The position numbers and the translations under genes were made by a program. The notes under the pieces were generated by a model. The model made no database searches and was not told the DNA's origin. It saw nothing but the letters and a program-made list of their open reading frames with translations. Shown one piece after another: positions 10,701 through 22,700 of a DNA stretch of 64,000 bases. Origin of the DNA: Ischnura elegans (taxonomy: Eukaryota > Arthropoda > Insecta > Odonata > Coenagrionidae). Location of the stretch: NCBI RefSeq assembly GCF_921293095.1, contig NC_060247.1, forward strand, positions 48,147,111 through 48,211,110, in the 5' to 3' direction. Positions within the stretch are counted from its first letter, which is position 1. The number at the start of each line of letters is the position of its first letter.

Positions 10701-13700
10701 TATTTGGACTCCCGAGAAAATTGTCTATTCAATGAGATTTACTAGCATGATGAGCAAATTTCATGCATGTTCCCCATTGTGCAAAATCAGAATTTGATCT
10801 GAGGTTTCCGCGGTGTTTCTTCATATGAGTCTTGGCTTCCGGGCATTCCTCCGCGTTTAGACTTATGGACATCTAAACGCGGAGGAACGCCCGGAAGCCA
10901 AGACTCAAACTCAGAATATTTCAAGCGGCATCGCAGCAGGAAGTGGGACCTGCAGCACTAGGTATGTGGAATGGGGAGAGAGAGACAGAGGCGGGCATTG
11001 CCATGTTTTCTCAAAAGACTTAGTCAGCTAATGGAAACGAAAGACTGTTTCAAAAACCCTCTTCCCACTTGGCAACACAGCTAACTTATTCTAGAAGTGT
11101 ACACCATGGAGGTCTGACAGCGACTGGATTTCTCAGAGGGATCTTCCTCCGACATTTCGGTTGGTTTTCAGGTAGTCACGTGCCCTCCTGACCCCCTGAA
11201 CCTGACCCCCAAAAACCTTGGGCCTATCCATCCACAGTCACTTTTTAAAGTAAACAATGAAAATCTAGGAAGACAGAGCACAGCCATGTCTCATTTCTTT
11301 CTTCATTCTTGCTTCTTGACAGCTGGATCCAGAAATGCATCAGCTTACCATAGAAAATTAATCTCCAAAACAGTGCAGATAGAAGTACTCACTCAAGAAT
11401 GCTAGAAAATAGGGCGTTTTCAAAAATACCAATAATCCAGTCAACTTGAATTCGAGTTCACTAGATGAGGAGAGACAACGACCTCTAATAACAATTTATG
11501 AACTACCAAAAATGGAAGAGACATTTTGCAGTATTTGCAGAGTTTGAATTTAAGAGCATTGAATTTTCAATAGTATCCACAGTACCGAAGTCATTAACAG
11601 GGACTTCTAATTGTCTCATTAGTTGTAGATAGTTCATGAATTGGCATTGGAGATTGTTGCCCTATGTCATCAAGTGATCTTGAATATTAGTGCTTTTGAA
11701 TAGAGCAAAAAGACACAAATCAAAGAGAATCAGGAGCAGTCCAGGAGTAATCAGGAGTCCATTATAGGCTAAAGTTTTCATAGTGTATAATTTTATTTTA
11801 TCATTACAAAGAAAATAGTACACTTACCTTTGGATGGTAGAATTTGCAGTTGACATTTGTGCACTTAGGGTAGAATTTACACTGCAATGGTGCAGGACGA
11901 GGAGGAAACCGGACAGGAGCTAAAGAAATTAAGAGTTCATGTAAGGCTACCGGAAACCAAATTAGAGGTTAAATAAAGCCAGATCTAAAAGCCACAGTAA
12001 CATTAGAAACAGACAATATTTAGTAAATAGCAGATTAACAACCATCTTGAATGAAAATCAAATAAAATACATAAATTGAAGTTATGCACCCACCTGGAGC
12101 AGGAACTGGAGCTAGAGATCGAGGCATAGCATGCGTGAAAGGACAATCCTTCCTTGAGCAAGCAGCATCAAATTTGCAATTGGGATGGATATATAAGCAC
12201 TTGTCACCAAATTTGCATGATGGGAATGCTCTGAAAAGACAAATAATACAAGAAACAGCATTATAACTTAATGCAAAATATAGGTAAATTGCAAAGATAT
12301 GTATTCAAGTAACAAAACTTCATACTATGCTCCTATAATTTAGGCTATTCTTCCATATCCTCTAAAGGTATGCTGAAACTCTCACTTGAAGTCATAGTTA
12401 CCTAATCATAAATACATTACAAATTACTTAAAACTCTTGAAAGAAAGTCATTGAGAGGGAGAAAAATGTCATATTTGATCTTTTGGAGGTACCAAATCAG
12501 CAAAACTTGAAGCTGGGGCAGATAAAAGATTGTGAAATGCCAAAATTTATTTCAACTATGTTCCAAAAATTTCATCACGAGTATTCTATATAAGGCATCA
12601 TAAAAATATTAAGGCACTCAATAAATAATTCATGGATAAAATATTCATAGCAGTTGATAAATAAAAACTGAGTGATAGGTGTTACCAGTACACTTATTAA
12701 GGCAATAGTCTAAGTGAAGTGTAATGATACTGTAAGACACAATGAAGTCTAAAACATAAGTGAAGTCTAAAGTAAAAGTCTCCATTCTCTCACAAGGGGA
12801 GTGTTACAAAAGTGGGTCTCAGGTTTCAATCAAACTTTGTAGTGTTATAGTCCTTAGGGAGCTGTCCATGAATCACCCCCCATTTGGGGTTATATAACCA
12901 ACAGTTTATACAAAATACGCAGTTAAACATTTACAGGTTCATTATATTCCCTCATTACAACTAGGAGTGGTACTCGGTGGTTACGGTATTTGACTCCTAC
13001 CTAGAAGTTATAGGTTCGATTCTTGGATGCGACAATTTTTTTTATAAGTTGTTTCTACTTTTCAATTTACATAAGTCTTCCATTCATCATTATTTCAATG
13101 ATTTTCGATGAAAATTTTATTTTTCTGCGTGGAAATCTTTTTCTACGATGCGGAAGCGTCAGCTGTTTTCCCATTTTTTTTCGCCTAGTTTCCTTTCCTT
13201 TTCGGTTTCAATTACATTATTTTCGTGTCGCAACACAAAACGTTTCCACAACACACATTTTTTTAATTTTAATTATTTGACTGTAACTGAAATATAATTA
13301 CTCAAAGAAGCATGAATATATTCCACTACTTGCGGTTTCACGACTCCTATTGGCGAAGAACTACCCACACTGGAAGATAAAAACATCAAAACTTGCGCGC
13401 GATTCAAAAGACATTAACTAACATTTTTGTGCCCTATCCCCTGCGATAAGGTATGGATACAAGTGTTAAAAAGGCTAATAAATACAGTCGGATCCGGATT
13501 TAACGTCTTCGCATTTAACGTTTTTCCGCATTTAGCGTTTATTTTTTTGGGTCCCGATTCATTCCCTATTAGGACAATGTAAAAATTATCCGTATTTAGT
13601 GTTTCCACATTTTGCGTTTTTCCGCATTTATGGTCGTAAAAATTTGTCCCGCTCAAGATTTTTTTGCCCGATTTAACGTTTTTTCATGACGGTTCATCCA

Positions 13701-16700
13701 AATCTTCGAATTTATGCTCATCAACAAGAACAGTTTCATGAAAGCTTACCAAGAGTCGATAGAATCTACCAGGGAACGCTTCTTCAACTGCTTTCTTCCG
13801 CGCTGCGACGGCTGCGACCTTCAACTCGCAAGCTGGGTGATTTGTCTTCTCGTAATGTTTCGCTCCCCTTCTGATCCAAACACCAGGCACTTTTTGTATC
13901 AGATCCGATCTAATGGAGCAAAGTCATCCCTTAATAACCTCGAACTACCTTATCCTTCACTTCTTGAACTTGACTTCGATGATACGTGACGACTGATGAC
14001 ACGAGTTATCCTCCGAGGGCCGCTACAATAATGGTTTTCTCGTTATGTTTTCAATTGATGGCTTGTGCCCTTTTCAACTCTACTACCTACGGGCAGTCGA
14101 TTATTAGCCCAATATTTTTTCAGTCGGCTACTTTCTCTTTTCAAAAGAGGAGGCCCAATATCAATTGCGCAGTTCACTAGAAGATTCTTTCTATAATCCA
14201 TTCCAAGGTCAGTTTCCACGGAGGAACAGCGAAAGAACCGAGGAAGTGTTTCCCCTGTCGTGATCGTGAGTGATAGCATTCTTTCCCTACGGAACAACAT
14301 TATTTTACATCGTAATTTAGATATCCCGGAGCCAATTTACCGACATGCGGCTGGTTGATATCGATGTCGATTCAAAAATATCTATCTGGTGCTAATTAAT
14401 GTCAAAAGATAATGACAATCGGAGTTTTGACGAACTATCACGGTCCATTACTCAAAATAAATCGCTCATGCTGGAAAAAAATCACCGCATACTCACGGTA
14501 GAATAGATGAGCGCGGAAAAATACGAAAATCCGGCAGGTATCCCTTGATGGTTGACTTCGACATCATAACCCTGACGAAATTGCCAAACTCCAGAGGCAC
14601 TGACAATTTTTCGGATGAAATCCAATTCTGTTGAATATTAAACCTTTTCACTTAACAGAGTTAAGCTAATCGTCATTCAAGGTCCAACCAAATTTTATTA
14701 AAAGCTGCCGAGAAACAAGGCGAGTCGGAGTCAAGGTGATCAGCGCGCCGCGTAAGCAACTTCTCGCGGCTCCATTCGACCTGCATAAGGCCGCGGATAT
14801 ATGACAACGAATCTGGTGTTATCATCGTGTTAAATCACCATCGACTTGTACGCATACTAGAAATAAGATTCTACTTTTTTGGATGACCTCGAAATCCAAA
14901 ATGTGTGCATAGGAGGCTTTTTAAAGGCTCATAAATCCCTTGTTTCGCCGAGGCAACAGAAAACGTTAAGTTGGCAAAATTCCAGAAAACCTCCGTTTTA
15001 CTAGATATTCGGTAGTTTATAATTCGAGATTAGCGATCATCTGCTGTCCCTTTATTTCACTCATCTTTAATGACGATTTTTTGAGTACCTACTTACACCT
15101 TTTCTTATTATATTAGAAATGCTATAGTCACCTACAGGTCACTTTTACAGAAAACATTCTAAATTTCATCGAGATCACTGAATAGGGTAGTTTCCTTCAT
15201 CAAAGAAAACAAAAGGCAATAATTGCGATTCGTTACCCACCATTAGTGTATTCATAATATACAAATTATTTCGTTTTATAAATGCCGGTGTAGACGAATG
15301 GCAATGGTCCATTTTTATCCTCATTTGAAAAGGGCCAGATTGGCGCCCATGCGATGCCACTCCACGTGACGTCACAGGGACCTAGTTTCTATAGGAGAAG
15401 ATAGGAGTTATACGTCGTCTGAGGTTACCAATGCATGCATGAGGCGCAGAGCTCAGGGAAACATGTCTTAATAATCAATTATTAAAACTGGCTAAGGTCG
15501 GAAAGTTTTCCTCGTTTGATAAGGTACTAATAATCCTTATTTAAGCCAAGCGCTACCAGGCGGCAGGGCACTAGGCTACCCGCTGGCAGCCTGCGACGTA
15601 TCAGCGCTAAGCCTCGCCTCAAGGTCACCTCACCGGGCGGAGGGGGAACCAGAAATACGACGTACGGAGAGATTTCCCATCATTCCTACTAACGCGTCGC
15701 GTTTTCGCGCGCTTGAAAATTTTCACTTTTCATTTAATCGCGAAAAATAGATATTATCATTTAAAAATCTAAGAGCGTGAAATACGTACTCCAGGAGTAA
15801 TAATCTTTCGATTAAGGCAATAAAAAAATAATAGGAAACCACCCTATTATGCATAAAAATGGAATCACTAATGCGCACAGTAATAATCCGTGTGGGAATG
15901 CTTTTAAGTTGATGTTTATTAGAATTTTCTTAAAATATTTCATTAAAACAATTGTCATCCTCTCATTACTTATTTTTACTACCCATTTTTTTAGCCGATT
16001 CCTGAAAAGTATTATCCAACCTTCATAGGGCAGAGAACATTTCATTAAAGAATTTTTTGCTGCATTCAGCACCTTTTAGGTACTTGAAATAATATTTTTT
16101 ATTCATAAAAAGCCATTCCAATCATTACAGACCCTAAAACCTGAAAAAAATGGCAGGTCCTCATTTAGTGTTTGTCTGCATTTAGTGTTTTTTATTTTGT
16201 CCCCCCTGAAAAACCTTAAATCAGGATTCTACTGTATTTTTGGAAAACGACTGTTGAAATCCGAAGAAGACCAGCCAGGGAGGGAAATGTGTCTTCTTCC
16301 GGAGTTCTGGGTAGCCACCCATTTTTTCTGCGAGTGGTCACTCAACTGTTAACAAACCATCAATTACTAGAGGCTCCCCAGAGGCATCTTGTTGGTATAT
16401 TATGCTTTTACCTCTCCCTGAAAGAGAATTAGCAATTCTTACACATAAAACATATTGCTTCGCAGTCATCATTTTCCTTTCTAAATGCGTGTAGTGCAGA
16501 AATTTCAAATAATAAAGAAATAAAATTATAAAAATTAGGCTGAAATTGTAAGAAAAGACACATGGCAACAAAAAAGGAAACCAAGTATATGTGCAACGTA
16601 AAAATGCTTTGTGTTGCAACACAAAAATAACGTAATTGAAACTAGGTCCCCTTGTGAAAAAAAAAATGGAAAACAGCTGACATTTCCGCATTGCAGAAAG

Positions 16701-19700
16701 ATTTCCACGCAGTAAAATAAAATGTTCATCAAAAATCATGGAAATAATGATGAACTGAAGACTTACGTAAATTGAAAAGTAGAAACAAACTTTGAAAATA
16801 AATTGGTGCGTCCAAGAAACGAACCTAGGACTTCCAGGTAGGAGTCAAATACCGTAACCACAGGGCTACCGCTTATAGTTATGTAGTAACATCTTATTTC
16901 TAAGGGAATATGATGAACCTGTAAATGTTTAACTGCGATTTTTGTTAAACTATTGGTTATACAACCCCATATGGGGGGCGATTCGTGGACAGCTACCAAA
17001 GGACTACAACACTACAAACTTTGATTGAAATCTGAGACTCACTTTTGTGACACTCCCCTTGTCAGTATCAGCTTTTTTCCACCCCCAGAAATTTCTGTCA
17101 CATAACTAAAACCTTTTCCCTACTAAAGACGAAAACATACGTGTGGACATTTCTAGACCCGGGAGACGAAAGCCGCATATTTTCGTCGGAGGTTTTCTTA
17201 CGCAAATGAACCAATGCCGAACATATACGTTTCCTAGCTCTCCTCCTTTTATAATGGTCGGGGGTGTAAGACATCTTTGTTTCGGGACCCAACACTGCGG
17301 GGTTTAGGCTTTACCCTCGAAATTCAGGAGCAAGTACCCGGACCCCTCGTCTCATATTACCCCTCTAAGCGGTAAGGGTCACACAATTGTTTATCCAGTC
17401 AGGTTTTGAAATAAACATTTCTTCTTTTCTCAAGAAATATAAACTATTAATTGAATTCTGAGACAGTAAAATGGAATTTTGAGACAGCAAAAATTTGTAT
17501 CAAATCACAGCTGCCTGCAAGCATAATGACACTGACCAAAGAAAATATGATTGAAAAACCAAATAAATCTGAAATAAGGCTTCCTGGATATTGTAGAATC
17601 AGTATTTTTAATTTTTAGGGAGAAAAAAATCTATACATAACATTTTTTCACGGGAGTAATCATATGAATCACGTGAAATATCCTGTGTACTGCCAAAGGC
17701 ATGAAATTTAACATTGCCACACAATGATCAATCATTGAAAAGTAGAACCAAAAAAATACATACTAAAACTAGTATGGTGACTTACTTGCAGGGAATAGTT
17801 GGGTGGTGATATTCACACCTCTCACCATGTCTGCAGGCAGGCCAAAATCTACACCTCTCTGAGATTTTTGGCTTTACTGCTGATTCCACCTCTTCTACAA
17901 TGAGATCAGAAGATAGCAATGAGTGCAATGAATTCCATAGGAAAATAAAATTAAAATCATAGCTAAGAAAAAAACATAAGAGGAAGTATAAAATTTACAT
18001 CCACCCCATGCACCATGAGATTACTGAAGCTTAAGGAATATGGATAAACACTGGGTAAATACCATATTTCATGGTATATAAGATGTACCTTATTTTTAAA
18101 TAATATCTAAAAAAGATCACCAGCGTTTTACAGGTGAAGACTTGACACCATGGGTTAATGTTCAATACTAACATCATTGTTTTTACAAATATATTTTTAT
18201 ATTCAATCAAAGAATGTTGAAGTTGTTATTGTAATTATTAAGCTCATTGCCATAATGTGATGTTATTTATCATTTATTTATTATAATAAAAAATTGCTCA
18301 ATACCATACAAATCAAATTTTATCCATGCTATTTTGCTTCAAATAGTATATGTTAACGTTTGCTTTTTCAAATAACAACTTAACAAAATATGTATTATGC
18401 TTCAATTTTGAAAAATAAATTCAGTATATTATAACAAAAAACCAACAGTATTGCAATCCGTGATCTGCCTGAAAAAAAGTATGTTACTAAGGTTCACATT
18501 TCAGCATATGCTCACAGTTTGATAGATTTTAAAAATCCAATAATGACCATGCCGAGTCATCTGAAGCAGGTAAATATTTAAACATAGTGTAACTATGTTT
18601 GTTTTGCTCAAATGTATGAATTATTTTTCCTTTCCTTTTCCTTTAAACCTCCAATTCTGGATGACTCTTTATTATGCATATTTTATAATGACTAACAAAT
18701 TATTAAAAAATTAACTTTGAAACTATATCATTCCATAAAACATACTAAAATTTTTGCATGTTAGGTGAAAATAATGTTTCATTTTATGAGACGACATTGA
18801 AGATATATGTCACCAAATTCTACCTGCTGTAGGATCGAAAAATAGGGCTCTATATTTTTAATGTAAATGCAAGAAGTTATCAAAAGATGGCAAAAAAATA
18901 TTATACTTCAATCATCAAACAAAATGTAAAACTACCTTTCCCCTGATGCTTGTTTGGGTTAATGTGCAAATTTTTCACTGAGAATTGTCAAACTGAAGGC
19001 GCTTTAATTTTGAACAAGACAGTGTCTCTCCAGGTGCATATTGTTTTCTTGTTAATCCAGTTAAAACATAAATGTATTTCATTTTAGTGAAGCAAGTTCT
19101 CGAGTAGCATGTGTAGTCCTCCTTGAGACAGTGAATGTATCTGCCATCTACTGTAGAGAAAATGGTGCTACGTAACCATTTAAGTAATCTGCATTGGAAA
19201 AAATTCAGAAAGAAGCTTCACAAGATACTCCAAATTAGACAAAGATAAACTACTGACACTCAGAATGAAGGAAACATATGAATAAAATTTACGCTGGCCA
19301 ACACCAAACCTGTGAAAACCATGGAATATGCACTTGGAAGAAGACTTTCCATGGATTTCCCAAAAAATTGGGTGGGTCTGAAATCCTTAACAAAGGAATA
19401 GCCTTAATTAAGTACAGTAACTCCTCGACATACGAACAATATGCATTCCGAGACCATGTTCGTAAGTTGAAAAACCTATGCAATGCCTCGAAAAGTGTGG
19501 TTACCCTGCAGAATGCAACACTGAATTACAAATTGCATCGTTAATTAATGCAAATCGGTGTGTCTAGCTCTGCGTGTGATGTGGATGGAGGCAAAAAATT
19601 TTCACTGTCCTCAGGAAGGAAGAACGTGGGAAATGATGAACAGTTACCGACTTCAGAACGGTTTAAATTTACCCAATACTTTGTTTAGATTGCATCCAAA

Positions 19701-22700
19701 GTGTGAGTTCCTCCACGCCACACCATATCGCATCGGACAACTCCATAGGCACCAAATTTGAAATATAGGGCACACTTGAATTTTTCGAATGTTCATACCT
19801 CCGAAAGTTGGTAAGTTGAATGTTTGCAAGAAGAGGACTTACTGTGCTGTGCATTTGGCATGCCTTAGCACATTGGAATGACATACAAACAGTATCCAAC
19901 AAAATACCCAGAGCTTACCAGATACATTGGTAGTGGTGTTCCTAAAGATAATTGGTCCTGTAGAGTGGGTTGGTCTCTTGTCAATGGCAGTGGTCGCAGG
20001 AGCAGAAACTTCCATCACTTCCTCCCGCTCTCCGCCCATACTCTCCATCGCATCCTTTGAGTCCTCATCCCCGATTCCCTCATCCAAGCACTCGTCACCC
20101 ACTTCCATATCGTCCTCACCATAAAGGAGCAAGCACCTCTTTTTAGCCCCAAGATCACTCCTAACAACCATTGAACCAGCACCACCATATGGACACGGAT
20201 CATAGCCACTGAGAGTCACGAAAAATTGAGGGCTGCTCGCTCGAATGTCAACAGGAGTTTCCTTAGCTGTCTGCCCCATTTGCCTCTCCACAATACTTCT
20301 GGGAACCTCTTCTGGAACAGAGCATATGATTGTAGGTCCCATCTGATTCCCTTCAGAGTATGAAGAGAGTTCAGAAGTCCTTAATGCACCATGACTAATC
20401 GGCAGGCTCTGATCCAAACCTTCCATTATTCTTGGGCCTTCAACATCTGTGGGGGCCGAATTCAAAATATTTCTTGGCTGAGATAAACTAATAATTCCAT
20501 TTTCATCATTCATTATCACATCTTCTGCAACATTACCATTGGCTGAAAAGAAACCATGAGGATAAATTAAAATAGCAATCACAAAAGTAATTCAAATGTA
20601 AGCAAATCAAAATTACAGTATTCAAAATCTTTGTATTTCAAAACAAAGACCCCATACACAAAATTATGAGTAGACACCACTAACTAGTATTTTTGTAAGA
20701 TAACAGTCCACTAATTTCTTGCCTGGATGTGAGTAAATGGAATTAACTGGCTACTTTATACAAACAGAAAACTTTTTTAAGTACCTGGCAAATTTTTAGA
20801 ATCCATAAACTGTTCTAACAGACTTTTATTTTAGCTAGTTTGAGCATTAACACACTGTATCAGCTAACAGTATATTAACAGTATGAAGTAGTGCATGTGG
20901 TAAAAATTTTTGTATAAATATAAAATCATCTATAGTTCACTTTAAATATTAATGCTGACCAATTATGGACAAGAAAAAATTATTTATGCTTTTTGAATGA
21001 AAATTAAACTATGTTTTTCCACATAAAATATTTATTAGATCACTACCATGGTTTCGACTCTCTGCGTCATCCTCAGGCAAGGAGTACATAGATTGATAAT
21101 CTCAAATACCTACATGTGTAAACCAGAAGGAATGGGGCGGGAAACTGCTGAGGTAGGGGGAGGTTGGGGGAGTTGATGGTGGGGTTGGGTGTTCCCGTGG
21201 TTATTCCATTATAAATTCCATAAAGTAACGCCTCAAACCAGCGACTTAATTATGTCTGCTTTCTAATAATCAAGATAGTGTTCTACTCATTATTAAAGCT
21301 GCCCAGCACAATTGATAACTGATTCTTTTAGTTCCGCAATGCCGTTCCCACACAACTCCAAGAGACTAAAACTCAAACTTCTGGTTTTGTCTAAGGTGAT
21401 AGCTTTCAGATGCTTGAGTGGATGTAAATATCTCAACCATTTCATCGCTTAGCACCCACCACACATTACTTTAACTACTTAAATTTAAGGTAGATTGAAT
21501 GAATTATTTGTTCTCTAGCACATTTACCATTTTCTGTTCCAATGTCTTTGCTTGCAGATGACGTGTATTCAGACCAATCAAAAAATTGCCGTAATAATAA
21601 TGCTTTTACAAGCATTATAATTGAGCCTGAGGCAAGGGCCAAAGCTCAAAATTTGAGTCCCAGCTTTTGGCAAACAACATAGAATTCGATTGAAAGTGCA
21701 AATAACTACGGAAAAATAAAATATTCAAAAATATGATTTTAAATTGCTATCCCACAAGAAATTTTTCACCAATCAAAAACATACAGAAATGGCAAAGGAA
21801 TGATTATTCATTAGCTTAAGCAACAAGATTTCTATACAGCAAGTAATTTTTCAGTTCACAGAGCACACGCATTATAGAACTAGTATCCAATCATGCCTCA
21901 TTAATAAGCATCGTAACCAATTAGAGACCATATATTAGCAGTATCTAACTAATGAAAGATGCCCAATGCAAGCAAGGGAGCACAAACGAGTTACTTACCA
22001 GAAGTAATACTAGACCGAGAGGACATGCCCTCATGCAAACTTGCTACCAAGTCTGGTTGAGGATGACTTTGCATCACGTCCGTGGGAGTCCTCATGACCT
22101 CCGCTGGGCTTTCATTGGGCAGGTTCTGAGCCTCAAGTAACTGAGCCTGAGTCTTAACCAACAGCCTTTGTGTGTGAATCAACTCATCTTGGCTCTGAAT
22201 GGTCTGAGCTTGATTATGAACCAAGCCAGAAACATGACCAGGAGGTGGCTGCTGCTGATTGTTCTGAGCAGGATTCTGATTTTGAAACAATTGGACCATT
22301 ATCTTTGGTTGACTATCAAATGCTTGCGAGTGAATGACTTCATCCTGTGACGACCACTCTTCTGTAAATGTGAAAATTTTAAGGAATTATAGCTTTTTAC
22401 TTAAATCCCTTCTTTACAAAATAAATTATTTTTTTAATTAAATTTAACTAAACAACAGAAATTTTAAATTTAATTTACTGTTTAAACACTTAGAAATTTT
22501 ATGAACTCTTACCTTGGTCATATTGAGATGATACTCTAGGATTGGGAAGAGTGACTGCAATCTTACTGGAATTTTCCCTATTTTTTCTTGTCAGTAATCC
22601 TGGACTCCTCTGAAAATTACACACGTAATTACAAAAACAATAAAAAAGTTATTTTATCAGGAAAACTACTGTACCCACCCATTCACTGATACAAATAGAC

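Larger units (their letters stand above)
4763..11827 (-). other. ZC3H14 intron 12 (7.1 kb)
   Basis: GT-AG intron between zinc-finger exons 12 and 13. It holds the hAT MITE at 4818-5289, a GC-rich island at 6430-6840, a perfect 30-bp palindrome at 7356-7385, a fragment of a GTAGCCAGGGGGGG-type hAT element near 8251 and a near-perfect 35-bp-arm hairpin at 10827-10906. I recognise nothing in the remainder. Confidence 0.85.
12231..17785 (-). other. ZC3H14 intron 10 (5.6 kb)
   Basis: This intron splits the two cysteines that begin zinc finger 2 from the rest of that finger. Nearly all of it is occupied by the inverted-repeat structure 12795-17060 and the Tigger-like element inside that. The outer 560 bp and 725 bp hold nothing recognised. 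Confidence 0.85.

Noticed and set aside
10827-10906. microRNA precursor
   Set aside because: The 35-bp arm is almost perfectly paired, without the bulges and flanking stem expected of animal pre-miRNAs, and there is no conservation evidence.
12966-13030. tRNA-like sequence as a functional tRNA gene
   Set aside because: Acceptor and T stems do not pair cleanly and the segment is part of a 470-bp repeat with an inverted partner. It is better read as a tRNA-derived repeat.
13684-13989. Protein-coding gene inside the Tigger-like element
   Set aside because: Open frames of 60-90 codons exist on both strands but none matches a transposase or other known domain, and they overlap each other.
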